Origin: Aplectana chamaeleonis
Taxonomy: Eukaryota; Nematoda; Chromadorea; Rhabditida; Cosmocercidae
Assembly (NCBI GenBank): GCA_029168955.1
Contig: JAPDOI010001371.1
Span: 1-64,000, forward strand
Reading direction: 5' to 3'
Length of the DNA stretch: 64,000 nt
Numbering within the stretch: the stretch's first letter is position 1; each line of letters opens with the position of its first letter. The translations under genes were made by a program, and so were the position numbers. Below the pieces are notes generated by a model that saw only the letters and a list, made by a program, of their open reading frames with translations, was not told the origin of the DNA and did not search any database. Shown here piece by piece: positions 21,001 through 33,500 of the stretch.

Positions 21001-21595
21001 TAAGGGTAATCATAGGGAAACTTTAGGGTGTTTTGAGAAAAAAAAACGTATTGCGCGGCCTTCGTAGGGGCATTTTTCTAACGGGTCTTTCCTTGGCTAT
21101 AAACAGCTGACTTGGATATTATTGTCTTATTCTTCTAGTGTACCTATCAATCAATTTTCGACCCTAAAAATGCCTCTACGACGCCGACTGTGTCTGCGGA
21201 CATTTTCAGTCAGACTCTAGATATGGTCTTGTGTACCAATTATCCGTGTTCTAGGTTTCCTTAGTGCCTCAGGCGATTCCGGGTACCTTCACAAGTAGGC
21301 ATAATCACAGATTTGCGAAGAGGAGAGGGGTACCCGAAAGTGATTTTCGGGGTGTAAAAAAAATGCTTCAGGCGAATCTGACGCAGTTTTGTTGACTTTT
21401 CACAATGAAAATTATAGGAATTTCAACATAGCTCCGACTTATTTAACTTTGAATCCTGCTCCGATTTTCGAAGTCACGAGCCTCAACTCGTATAATGATT
21501 GCCGATAATTTCAAAATTGTCCCATTTTTGGAACTCCGATTTATGAAATTTCCAACTTTTCCCATCCATCTCTTGTCTAATTTCATCGGGAACAG
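21001..21595. promoter_or_regulatory. Upstream region of chemoreceptor gene A
   Basis: This is AT-rich sequence that corresponds loosely to 42750-43137 upstream of gene B. No TATA box, initiator or conserved operator can be named. It must hold the promoter if the exon 1 ATG is correct. Confidence 0.3.
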
Positions 21596-24500
21596 ATGTG
21601 GAAATTACTCGGTCAACTGGCTCCTACGATCGTCCCAATCATCATACTTTATTTCGAGATTCTTGGAATCTTTGGTAACGTCAGTCTTATTTTGGCCACT
21701 TGTCGACATAAATCTCTACAGACAAAACACGGTTAGTTTGTTCTATTCTTCTATTTTCAGGTTGAGGTGTTTGAGTAAAAATATATCTGTATAAATCTAC
21801 AGGGTGTTCCATAATTATTGGCGCGCAGATATTGAAGTGTTTCACGAACGCCACACTGGATTTTAAGAATAACGAAAATGAATGCATTTATTCATACCAG
21901 TGTTAACGCAAAACAGTGGCCAGATCTGGAAATATCCGCCATCTGTTCGAGTACCGGCTCGAAGTCGTCTCAGGAAGACGTGGTAGCAGCCACGGAGGTA
22001 GTCATCATCCAATTCGTTCAAGGCTTTCTTGAAAACACCTTTCCAGTAGGCCAATTCTGTATGTCTAGATGCAGAGACCTCAGACTCAATCAAGGACTAC
22101 ACTTAAAAGTCGGATGAATGCAAGTTCGACGAGCAGGACCGCAATTCTTCGTACTCGTTTGACTCCGGATAGCTCGCGTCGACACCACTCTTGAACTCAT
22201 TTCGCCGTTTGTGCTTACCCTTGCCCTGGTGTGAAGCACCAGGGTCTGCTGCCTAATCCGAAACTTTCACAGCGAGTCAGAACAATATCCAGGAGTGTCC
22301 TCCTGCGAAATTCCTCTTCGATTTTCATGTCAGAATCCACGAAGGGAGGCATCGCTAGCGAGGGCAGAAATTGCAGATTTCTGCCCTCGCTAGCGATGCC
22401 TCCCAAATAATCTCAAAAGTGGTATGAGACGTCCATCCAAAGATGTTTTTTGCAGTAAGACCTCATTGAATATTCTGGCTGCAGTCCAAGCGTTTTCGCA
22501 TTCCTTTATCGATTTCACACTGATAATTTGTTCCATCTTGGAAGGCCCTGACGCAATGCGTGACTCCGTGACAACGGTGCAGGAGCTTCCTATATCTTTA
22601 GACTCATTTTAACTTTTTGTCAGCGGAAAGCAGACGGGTCTGCTCTAAAGGGTAGGAACTAGGATTCAGCTTCTTTCTTACGAGTTTCCAGATGGCTCCT
22701 AACCACGGATTCTTCTCTCTAGCTATCCACTTCATTGACAGTCGAGAATTGCGGTTGACTCGTGCACACACCCTCTTGACAACCTTAGATATGCGAATAA
22801 TGATCTTTTGCCTTCATAAGCGTCGTCAGATATTGGAAAAAGCTGACGAAGACGAGTGATAAATTTCTCGATAAGTCTCAGCTGATTGGAGATGTGTCTC
22901 GTTGTGTGCCTCAAGTTTTGCGTTGGGAAGATGGTGCCGCACTTCGAACTAGCCTTCATCATACTAACTTAAAAACCAATATCTACAGAGTAATGATGAA
23001 AAATGCAGAGCTGAGACTCAAGAGAATCCAAAAAATTAAAATAGCAAGAATTTGGACACAATTTTTTTTTAAATAGAAGCCAATTACCGCGCCAATAATT
23101 TTGGAACACCCTGTAAGAGTAAGGAAAAAGCGCAGTGGTGTGGTCCAATTTGACCATAGTCCTCCAGAACAAGTACCCATACTGTTTGTCAAAGTAGAAC
23201 CCGTGCTGCCACACTCCAGATGTACAAACCACTACTACATATATACATTTACAATAGGCCCACATCCTCTTCATAAGGGGCACGTCATGCTACAGCATTT
23301 GGAGGTGTTTCACCCTGTTTCAGCCAACAGGGGCCTGCAAAATCCGGGCCGCAGTGTTGCCCGCAGTGACGAGCAGCGCTGGGTGATGCAGTATCGATCA
23401 CGTTCGGCGAGGAGGAGCGTCTGACGCGGAGTGAAGGGCGACGCATAGTGCTTGCAAGCCGCAACGGCCTTGCGTCACTGCCAGAGAGCGGAAACTGATG
23501 CGACGACTATAATGCTCATAAACATTCTCTCCGGTCTACACAACTCTGCAGACCCCTTGGCGAGCATTTAGCGGCCAATGCAACTCTGCAGATTCCGTTT
23601 ATATCAGACTGGATCGTGACGGTAGATCACCGTTCGCGATCAAATTTTTATCGCAAAAAATTTTTTAGTTTGGGAAATATTTGATTCTGAGGAAGGCTAA
23701 TAAAACAGGACACTAAAGACGCGGAAACAAGTCCCTGCTCCCAACTGAATCTTACGAGCGGGGGTGTAGGTAGCCAACCTAATAAATTTGGAGAAATGCC
23801 TATACATGTGTGTTAACGACTATTACTTTCATGTTTCTGTTCCTCATTCATGATTGACAAATAAATGAATGAATGAACGACGCCCTATTTAGGAAACTTA
23901 GCACATATAGTTGGCCTTTCAAATCCAGTCCTGAAGGGTGTCCGCGTGTCTTTTTTCTTGTAAGATTTTTGACCACCGAAAGATTCTCTCCATGACCCTC
24001 ATGGGTCAGGCAAAAGTTCTGCGCTTTTGCAACCCGTGCTGCTGCAGAAGCAAGGCGATTGAGAAAAAAACTTTTGCGCATCTTGCAATTCAACGCGGCC
24101 ACTTGCTCCTAACCGCAACACGTGCCACTCTGAAAGAGCCTTTTGACTCGACGAGGTTCTGCAACTGGAAGCCTATCGTGGTCGACATGAATCCCCCCCC
24201 CCGATGAGTGAGTCTTTCACCTTCAAGTAAAACTATTAACAATTAATTTTAGGTGTTTTACTGGCAATGACTTCTTTCTACCAACTGATTTGTTTGTTTG
24301 GCGAGCTGGTGAATGTCATATTTGCACTGCGAGGTGGTGAAATCAAACGCAATATTTGTTTTCTTTTCATGAGTCCTTATATAATTTTCTCGTAAGTACA
24401 TATTTTTACTGAATCATCTAGTTGAGCTGTAGTTCACTTTAATTCTGCGCTTTTTAAGCTGCCTGCAATCTATGATGTTCCTCGTTCTGGCTATGGATAT

Positions 24501-27500
24501 CCTTATCTCGCTGACGTTCCCATTGAGGTATAGTGTTGAGTCCTTGTGCACGATGTCTGTCACGACGTCGCGTGATATCGCGGTAGATCGTCTGAACTTG
24601 TGCTCACTTGCGAGGAATCTTTGGAATTACAGGCACATGACCACGAGAACCTCAGTGTATGTGGGCATCGCATCCATTCCTGCTGTTCTTTACGCTCTTC
24701 TGATCATTGTCATGGCCACAATCAAAAATATCACATCTGGAGCAAACCCCACGTAAATACTGTCCTTATCGGAAAAAACTCAGGTCCACTATTGCAGAAA
24801 GCCGCTGCTGGAGCACGAAGCGCGGAGATTTTGTGCTGGGACCGCATGGCCACGTGTACAAATCACCGTTGTCTCAGCAAGATTACCTTTGACCTGTGGA
24901 TCAAATTTTTATTCCGATAAGGACAATAGACGTTCGTTTTGATCAACTTCAAGTCAAGCCTCTTTTTTTGTACAGGATTTTCCTGTGCAACCCGCCATTT
25001 TCTATAGACGGTGGTGTGTGCAGGTTTTGGATGAACTGGAATGGATTTTCGAATGTGGTCGTTTTTCTGACTTATGTAATGATTTACGCAGTTGTTCGCA
25101 AAAGAGGTAATATTTTGAAATCGTTTTTTTATGATCATACCTTTGATATCTATGAAGCACCCAGACGACGGTCACATGCGTTTACGCATTCAGCAGAGTA
25201 TACCATAGGGGTAGGTTGTGAAGGCCGAAGGGCAGAACCTAGCCTTGACTGCTCGGATGTGGGACTGCTCAAAATCTTTTTGATCTGAGCGTATCATAAT
25301 GTTTCAAACCGCAAAAAAACGAGCTAACCCCTCCCTCGGTGAGTGAGAGCCCCTATTTCTCTGAAGCAGTCATTCACAGATTCTGCTCGAGCGGTCGTGT
25401 CGGGTATTGTCATTAGAGGGCGCTATCGTACGACGGTTTCAATGCAGCACCAAGTGATGACTGATTCCTCCTTTTTAGATAAATATCATATTTTGAAAGA
25501 TCTCTGAACATAAGGAGGCAGTCTTGACTTCTGCATATGCTCCGGCGTTGGGCACCGGACCCGGACGACCATCGGTGGCTTGCACCGCGAGGGGCGTGTC
25601 AGTTATTATGTTGATGCAAAAGTTTCCGGACTTTTCACGACTTTGAATAAGGAACATTTACTTTGAAAACAAACAAGGCTCGCCCAACAAAACAATTCCC
25701 ATCACATTCAAGGATCCTTCGCCACCGATTGGGCAGATCATGAATTCCCTACGCGTAGAACTCTGGCTGTTTTGAGTCGAAGTATTCTTCTAAGGCCATT
25801 TTGACTTCGTCATCGTTAAGGAACTGTTTTCCATCTAGGAAGTGCTGCATCCAGCGGAACAGATGGCAGTCTGGAGGGCAAGATCTGGGCTCCATGGAGG
25901 ATGAGGAAGAACTCTCCAGCCCAGGTCCAGCAGTTTCTGTCGGGTTATCCGAGATAAGTGTGGCCGAGCATTGACGTGAAGAAGGCGAACAGTCCTCATC
26001 CCAGGGCGATTGATGCGTATCGCCTCGACCAAACGTACCAGCTGTGAGCACTAAAACTCGGCGGTCACTGTGGGGTTCTGTGGAAGCCGCTCCCAGTGAA
26101 TTGGTTCAGGAATGTCCCAACAAACGCAGAGCATCAGCTTCCGCTGGTGCTTTTCCTTCTTCGTCGTGGTCCGCGCTACTTGCGCAACGTCTGTCGACAT
26201 CTTTTTACGCGATATGTTGACGTACAAACACCACTTCTCGTCTCCTGTGACAAAGTCGTCGAGCCAAGCGAAACTGCGCTTTCTAGAGAGCAGTTCATTG
26301 CATGTTTCCAAACGGCGAAGTTTGTCGCTCACGCTCAAAAAGTGGAGGACCCAAACGTTGAGCTTGGAAACTTTCCAAATGCAGCCAAGTGACGAACGAC
26401 AGTTGGTTGAGCGCAGCCAAGTCTGCTGCTCATCTACCGTGTGGTTTGGCTCGGATCGCCTCCCACCTGCTCGCGCAGCTCGTCGTTGTTGAGCCTCAAT
26501 ATCCTTTCTGATCGCTCCTTGCCTTCGACCTCGTACTGCCCAACTCTGAACTTGCTGAACCATTCGTATACTGTAGTTTTGGCAATAACACGTTCGCCGG
26601 ATGACGGCACCATGCGGCAATATGAATCCGTAGGATTCGTTCAAGATTGGTAGTTGTAAAGAAGACTGGTGCAAACTTGGTCGCGTGACAGCATTGAGAA
26701 ACTTGACCTGTCGACGATTGTGCCGAAGGAATAGACAAGCTTTTCGGTTTTAAATATAAACCCTGATATGCTCTACATATACAGAGGATGAAACCGGAAA
26801 TTTTTCTCGTGAAGATAGCTCGAAAACTCTCCAAAAGCTCTAAAAACAGCGGAAACTTTTGCATCCACCTAATATCTGTCGTTTGAGAGCGTGGGGGCAG
26901 CTGCTGCACGACATCTGTACATTCCGAGAAACTTCTTCTTCGAGCTTTGTCAGTCATTCAAAACCATAGTCAAAGCTGAGACTTCCGTCTTCTCATGATC
27001 AGACTTTCACATAGGATAAGGGTGAGCGCAGAATGAGAAGTAAGTAGTCACTTTCGAGCAGAAGGAACCAGACGATGATTGCATCTTGGTCCTGATTACT
27101 AACTTTTGCATCACTTAGGATAAAATTCGTGTACATTGACCAATGACGGATGTACACTTGATATGCTATGAGTGGCAATGGCTGTGACTTATCGAGTTCA
27201 AGGGTCGCGAATTCTAACCCGATGCACTTGTGAGAAGTTCGAAACTTCTCTAATGGACTCTGCTTACAATGTTTATTAAATATACGATGACATATGATAT
27301 CAAGTACACTACAACACCACAGCTCCACGACCACGCCCGATGAACCGGCGGTGTGCGCCGGGCCCAGACGGCTTCCTCTGACCAGCCACGCGAGTTGCCT
27401 GTTACCTGTCTGTCGTTTGAAAGCATGTGGGCAGCTGCTACACAACAGTGCCATGATTTGTATTCCGAATATCTCAACTATAACGTGGTATGGTTCGGGT

Positions 27501-30500
27501 AATAAACCGAATATTGGTAACCGAATATTCAACTTCGCAATCTCAGCTTCGGCTCTCCTCTGTCAGTCATTGTCTAGGCTTAATACACATTCAAAAGCAT
27601 CTACGTTTGTGTGGTGCGCTCCCAGGATAATAATCAACGCCGAGAGCTTTCATCTTCATGGAACATTCGAAATTTGGTGTGAACGTTTCCATGGGGATTT
27701 CTTGAGGTGCTGATCAGAAACTCAATATAATTTTTTGGAATTCTGGACCATCATGGCAGATTGATTGTCAGTCAAGTCCCGTAACCTGCCGCAATCCTTC
27801 GGAAAGCGAAAAACTGCTTTGTGACCAGCTTCTCGGGGACCCCTCCTGGCAAAGTTTAAGCCAACGCTAAAACGTCGATGTTCCTGGAAATTTTTCCCAG
27901 AAGGCATATATATCAGCTTGTATCGATCTGGATATCCGATTCGGCTAATCGGATACCAAGTCTCCGGAAAACATAAAAATATGAGCTTTCAAAAGTCCGA
28001 ATCACTGGAAAAACGTCAAGATCCGAGAGACTCAGAATCCGATTCAGAGAAAAAACGCAATTCTCGGGCTGATCCGAGATCCACTCCATTAGTCCCAACA
28101 CCTCCAAATGCATTTACGAATGAAGCCTCAGATCACTTCACGAGCAATATTAAAATCCATCAACCAACCCCTACTTTAGCCAAATTTAGTGTGTACCATT
28201 GCGGACATGCACTGCGTACACGCGATGCATTGTGTTCATAAGAACTTCCTCGCCTCGTCAGTTGATCAAATGAGTTTGTCTTTATTTTTCTCAAGTTTTT
28301 CTCATTTTTCAAGCCTGGTTCCGAATGTTTTTACTCTTTGAATGTTGCAACGACAAGGTATCCTCTTAAAAGTCAAAATTCTCACCACTCAACGCGCTGC
28401 GCGTGCGCGAAATGCTGCTCCCTCTGTCTGCCAAACGCTCTCTCGCTGTCTCTCACCTATGCTCCGCATCCGCACACGGAATAAAAATATGGGAATTTCG
28501 CGTTTCACAGCCCTGAAGCTTGGTTAGGTCCCCGTCTTAGTGGCCGAAGGCTCGACTCTGCGTCCCTAGTGATCATGCACCTTCGTGCGGCTCCACTAGT
28601 GTGTCGGCTGCGTGTCAATCGATTAAGGGGCGTTTTTGAGCGCACTGCTGTTGACGAGGGAACTCGTACGAACCCGATGCGTCGCGTGCTCCGTCTGTCC
28701 GCAATGGCACACACTAAATTTGGCTCCGAACTAGAGGGCATGTGCACCACTTTTGAAAATTTCGTATTGCACCAGAACCTTTTTTTTTTCAGAAAAACAG
28801 CAATACAATGTTGTCAGGCAGTCCGGTCAAAGGAAGGTGAGTGGGTTGTAAGATATTATGTTAGACAATAGTGATAGATGTAAGATATAATCCAAGATAA
28901 CTGTGACGGAATTTCAACGTTATGGAATCTCAACATCAATAACAAGTTTGTATAGTCACACTGCTGGTTCATAAATAAAAGACCGGTTGATTGCTCTTAG
29001 AATTGTATAAAAGCCACTCAGGGGTGGCATGCATGAACGCAGCGAAGAAGGTCAGGGAGCCGCTTCGTGTCCTATGCACGCGGCGTCGAGCCACTGGACG
29101 GCCTCGAAGTGCATGGCACATATTAGTGTATCTCAGACGTTGATGCATTTCCGCACAAGCTTTCTCATCCCAGTCGCGTTTGCTTCCAATTATTGAGATG
29201 CACGGGATGACAAAAGAGAGCCAAAAAGCGACTGGGACGATAAAAAATGTCGCTTGGCGTAGAGATCGTTGTAGATGATGCATTTACGTCCGCGACACAC
29301 CAATATACGCCATGCACTCCGAAGACGTGCAGTGACTCGACGCGGAACGGTTCCCTGACCTTCATCGCAGCGTTCATGCATGCCGCCCCAGAACAGTTAC
29401 AGTTGACCGCAATGTTAATAGGACATGGTGCGGTTGCGGACTCGCACTTAAAGCTACGGTAGAATCTGGCACTTTGCCAGATTTCGTCATCGACCGGCGC
29501 CAACCGTCGTCTCTCTGCTCACGAGACTATCAGCCGTGGCGCCGATCGATGCCGAAATCTGGCAAAACGCCAGATTCTACCGTAGTTTAGTGCGAGTCCG
29601 CAACCTCACCATGTCCTTTTAACATTGCGGTCAACTGTACCATGACTCTTCCATGGGCGACCCGAGGCCGCCCCTTTCCTCTTGTCTCCTTTTTTATAAA
29701 AGTCTAGAACAGAAGTAAAGCTTTGGGAGCCTTTTCTTCACTTTTATAGATAAAAAAAGAAACACTCGTTCGTGTGTTGGTGCCATGAAATAAACAGAAG
29801 GAAATGGAGGAACACTCCCTCCAAAAGGGTCACCAAGTCCTGCTAGGCACAGAGCGGAGTTTACGCCCTCCAAAAAGGAAACGCGGACCGTCAGGGACGC
29901 AAATTCTTGATAAGCTCCGAGGCAATATGGGAATAGGACCGAGCGGCAAACATAAACTCACACTCACACAAATCCGCTAGAAGAAAGGAAAAACCCGCTA
30001 GAAGCACTGTGGCGCGATGCACTTGGCCACTCTCATTTCATCGTGCCGCACTAAATTCGAGCACCTACCCGGTATTTCCCTCCTCTGCCAAAATCAAGAA
30101 AGTCATTGCTGCATGGCAAAATGAGCGTGGCCAAGTGCGACACCACACTGCCCCCCCCGGCCACGTAGCACCGTAGCGACTTCCTAGGTGAATTACAAGG
30201 ACCATGGCCTGTAGCAATCCCACCGAAAGGTGGGAGCTCATAGCTGCCTCCCCGGCGCGAGTGAAATAGGTGGAGGCCACCCTATCCTAATGCACGTGTG
30301 TGCTGGAGGTGGTGACTGCTCGCAGCCGAATGTCACCCACCTCGGCACGCAGCCATGGACCTGAGGTCTAAAGGGGAGCCACGAGCTGCGAGGGAAATAG
30401 CGCGCATATTGCAGAGGGCGTAGGGAGGGAGCCAAGTCATGGGTCGTGCATGACCGAGGTGGTGGCGCGGGAAGAGAACACGATCGTTTGACCTTTTCTG

Positions 30501-33500
30501 GGGACTTTTGACCACCTCCGTGAAGGTTAAAGTGAAATTTGAGTTTTGCACTGATCATGCGAAAATTCCCTCAATGGCTGTTATTAGGCATTGGAATGAT
30601 AACCTCCCCAACATGTGATAAATCTGAGGAAAATCATTATGAAGCCTACAAATAACGGAAAACACTTCAATGAGTGGAGATCCAAGCCACAATGCTGTTA
30701 GCCGTCTTCCAAAACGCAAAATCAATCGCTCTTTTATCAGCTGTTGATTTTTTGAGGACGCTGATTTCCCCGGTTTCTCTTCATTTTTGCTGTTTCTGAG
30801 CCTTCAAATTGGGGTTCTTTCTTCATAAAAAGCTGTACGTGAACTGTCTATACTCGAGGATACACTCGTTAAGTTTCGCGGATTCACGAAAACAATTTGA
30901 AGTTGAATTGGACAAAGTATTTTTTCCAGAGGGCTGACCAATTTTTCGAATGGTTCCATGGTTCACTATTTTTTGTATGGTTGCATGGTTCACTAATTTT
31001 GCGCCGTAGTTAAGATATGTTCTGAAAATTTCTTCAAGCGATGAAAAAGTTCGAGATCGTTTTTCAGTTAAGCTCTGGTACATCCCTAGTGACCTGTTGA
31101 TTTTCGATTATCACCAGCAGCGGAGCGGTAGGCCTCGGTGAAATATAACTAGTGATAAGGATGTTTTGATCGAAAAGCCACTGCTCCGCGCTGTAGATGC
31201 CAACTGGAAAGCATGAGTTCACTTGAATGAAACAGAGTCTACTCCATATCTCTAACTGGCTCTGTACATTCCTGATCAAAATGGTACTGTTTTTCAACAC
31301 GTTTTTTTCAGCACTAAAAGCTGTCGGAAATGCATGTTGATAACCCCAACCCCTAAAAAACCTCACCAGATACTAGCATACCGTGAGACATATTGCGTAC
31401 GGTTTTTATGAAAAAGTCGAAGAAAAAATTGAGCAGCAAGGAAAGGAGGAAACGCAACAGCAGCAGCCAGTCATAGCAGCAGAGTCAGAGGTGATGGGGA
31501 TCATTTTTTCCAGGAGAAGAAAAGCACAAGGGGTTAATGATTATGAGCTCCTATCAGACAAAAAATCTGGACGACAATTTTCTGAAACAAAAATACAGAA
31601 GTCTGAGAGATGTACCTATAAACATTCTAGATTTATTTTCATTTTTTCGCCCTGAAACAATCAAGAACAGGCCTACACCACGGTTTTCAGCAAGGTAGCT
31701 GAGTTATCATCAAATTGTTGGGTGTAGTTAAAAATTTCATGTGATAACTTGTGAACGGGTTTCAGCCTCTGAAAAGGGCATTGCATTCGCAAAACATGAA
31801 ATATTCAAAAACATTAAGATTTGTTTATTCTTAACCTGTTTTAGTTCGATGTTTGTTCAGCGAATAGCAGCGTGATCATGTAAAGTTCGCGCGATCATTT
31901 TAGTCTGATTAATGCACGGGGCTGCGACGGTAGATCACCCCGCGCGAATCGAAACCCCATTCTTCAGTGAGGCCGCCAACCCCGCACGGCCAACCGCTTG
32001 GTCCATGCGTCAGACTAAAATGAAAACGGAAACCATACAAACATGGTTCCCGGAGAAAAAATCATAAATTTTGTAGGAACAGGTATAATTCTGGAACTGG
32101 AACATCGCCTACTTAGTTTAGAAGAAGGTAAGCATAGCACGCGAGGAAAAGGGATAATTCTCAACGTCAAGTATCACTCTGGTTAATTCTAGAGTAATCT
32201 ACGGACTTTTCCAAAAAAAAAACAGAAAGTATGAACTTCTTTGCAAATTCAAAATTTGTTCTTGTGCAACTGCTGAAAATCGTGTAAACAGAGATAGCCG
32301 TGCATAGTTTGTAATAAACCTATCAGAATAGATGAACTGTGACCTAAAGGGAATGATCGATGGAATAGATTGCTGTTGACTGTCTTGGTCATCTCACACC
32401 TTTGCTAATCATCAAGAATGGCACCCGCAAACAGAGCGCGCGGTTCAGTTGCTGTGCGCGCTGTCGATACGATCATCGTGCGTGGCCTGACTCCGCCATG
32501 TGAACGGTTTCTTGCAACCAGAATTATCTGCAGGAAGGGTCGCCCGGGTTGGCGACAACAGGGTGGCATCTGGGCAATGATGTACCCCAGGTCGGCTCCC
32601 TACCTCTTTATGTGGTGGCGGCGGGGGTTCGCTACATGGCCCGGCGTATGTTCGTATTTACCTATCGTCGTATCGTCAATCATTGACAGTTGGATGTGCA
32701 AGAGATTCTGTCACACAAACCGATTCCACTAGAGTCTGAACATGTCATTTTGTTACGTATATAGACAGACTGGTGGGTTGCAGGAGGAATGTGTCCTAAA
32801 GAGAATGAACCCATTCCTACCACAATCTACAGTCGGTACGGATCGCAATGATACTTTGCGCGCCTTTAAGTGGGTTTGCGCAAACTTGGTGCACATTTGT
32901 TATAATATACTGATCTCCTTATGAGGTTTAGTCTAGTCAATGCACGAGGCGCGATCATTTCGGCTGGCCGTGCTGCGTTCGCGACGCCACCGCCCAGCGT
33001 GGTTTCGATCGCTCGCGACGATCTAGCGCCGCAGCCCTGTCCATTCACTAGATCAGCGCACAAGATCACGGCACAATCAATCCTTGTCCCAACACAGTTA
33101 TCTCTTAACTTCGTGGTGCAACAGACTACGGACCGGAATCCCGCTGTGGGAAGACAGTAAACCAGATGCGTATACTTACCCTCCAGCCCCTAAGGGAGCG
33201 TGTAGAGCAATGGCAAGAGGCGCTACCGTTACGCTCATGGTGAAGTGATTGATCCTCGCCCAGTGCTAGCCAAGCCTCCTAAACCTCCGTAGCAGCTAAA
33301 TTTTTACCAGACTTGCCTGGGAAGACATGAAATCTGACTTGAACATTGGCTGATTCTCGCAAGTCCTTGTATAGGCACCATACATATGTACTCAAAAGCA
33401 ACTTCTAGTCTGAATAAAAGTCGAATGTGTGGCGCACTCCCATGGGGATTGAATAATTACATGTACTTTATCCCTTTTACTTTAACACGATCAAAATCTT

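Noticed and set aside
21732..24252. Gene A exon 1 as an isolated pseudo-exon
   Set aside because: Its donor and phase join exactly with the acceptor at 24253 to restore the TKHGVLLAMTSFYQ motif, and gene B shows the same arrangement.
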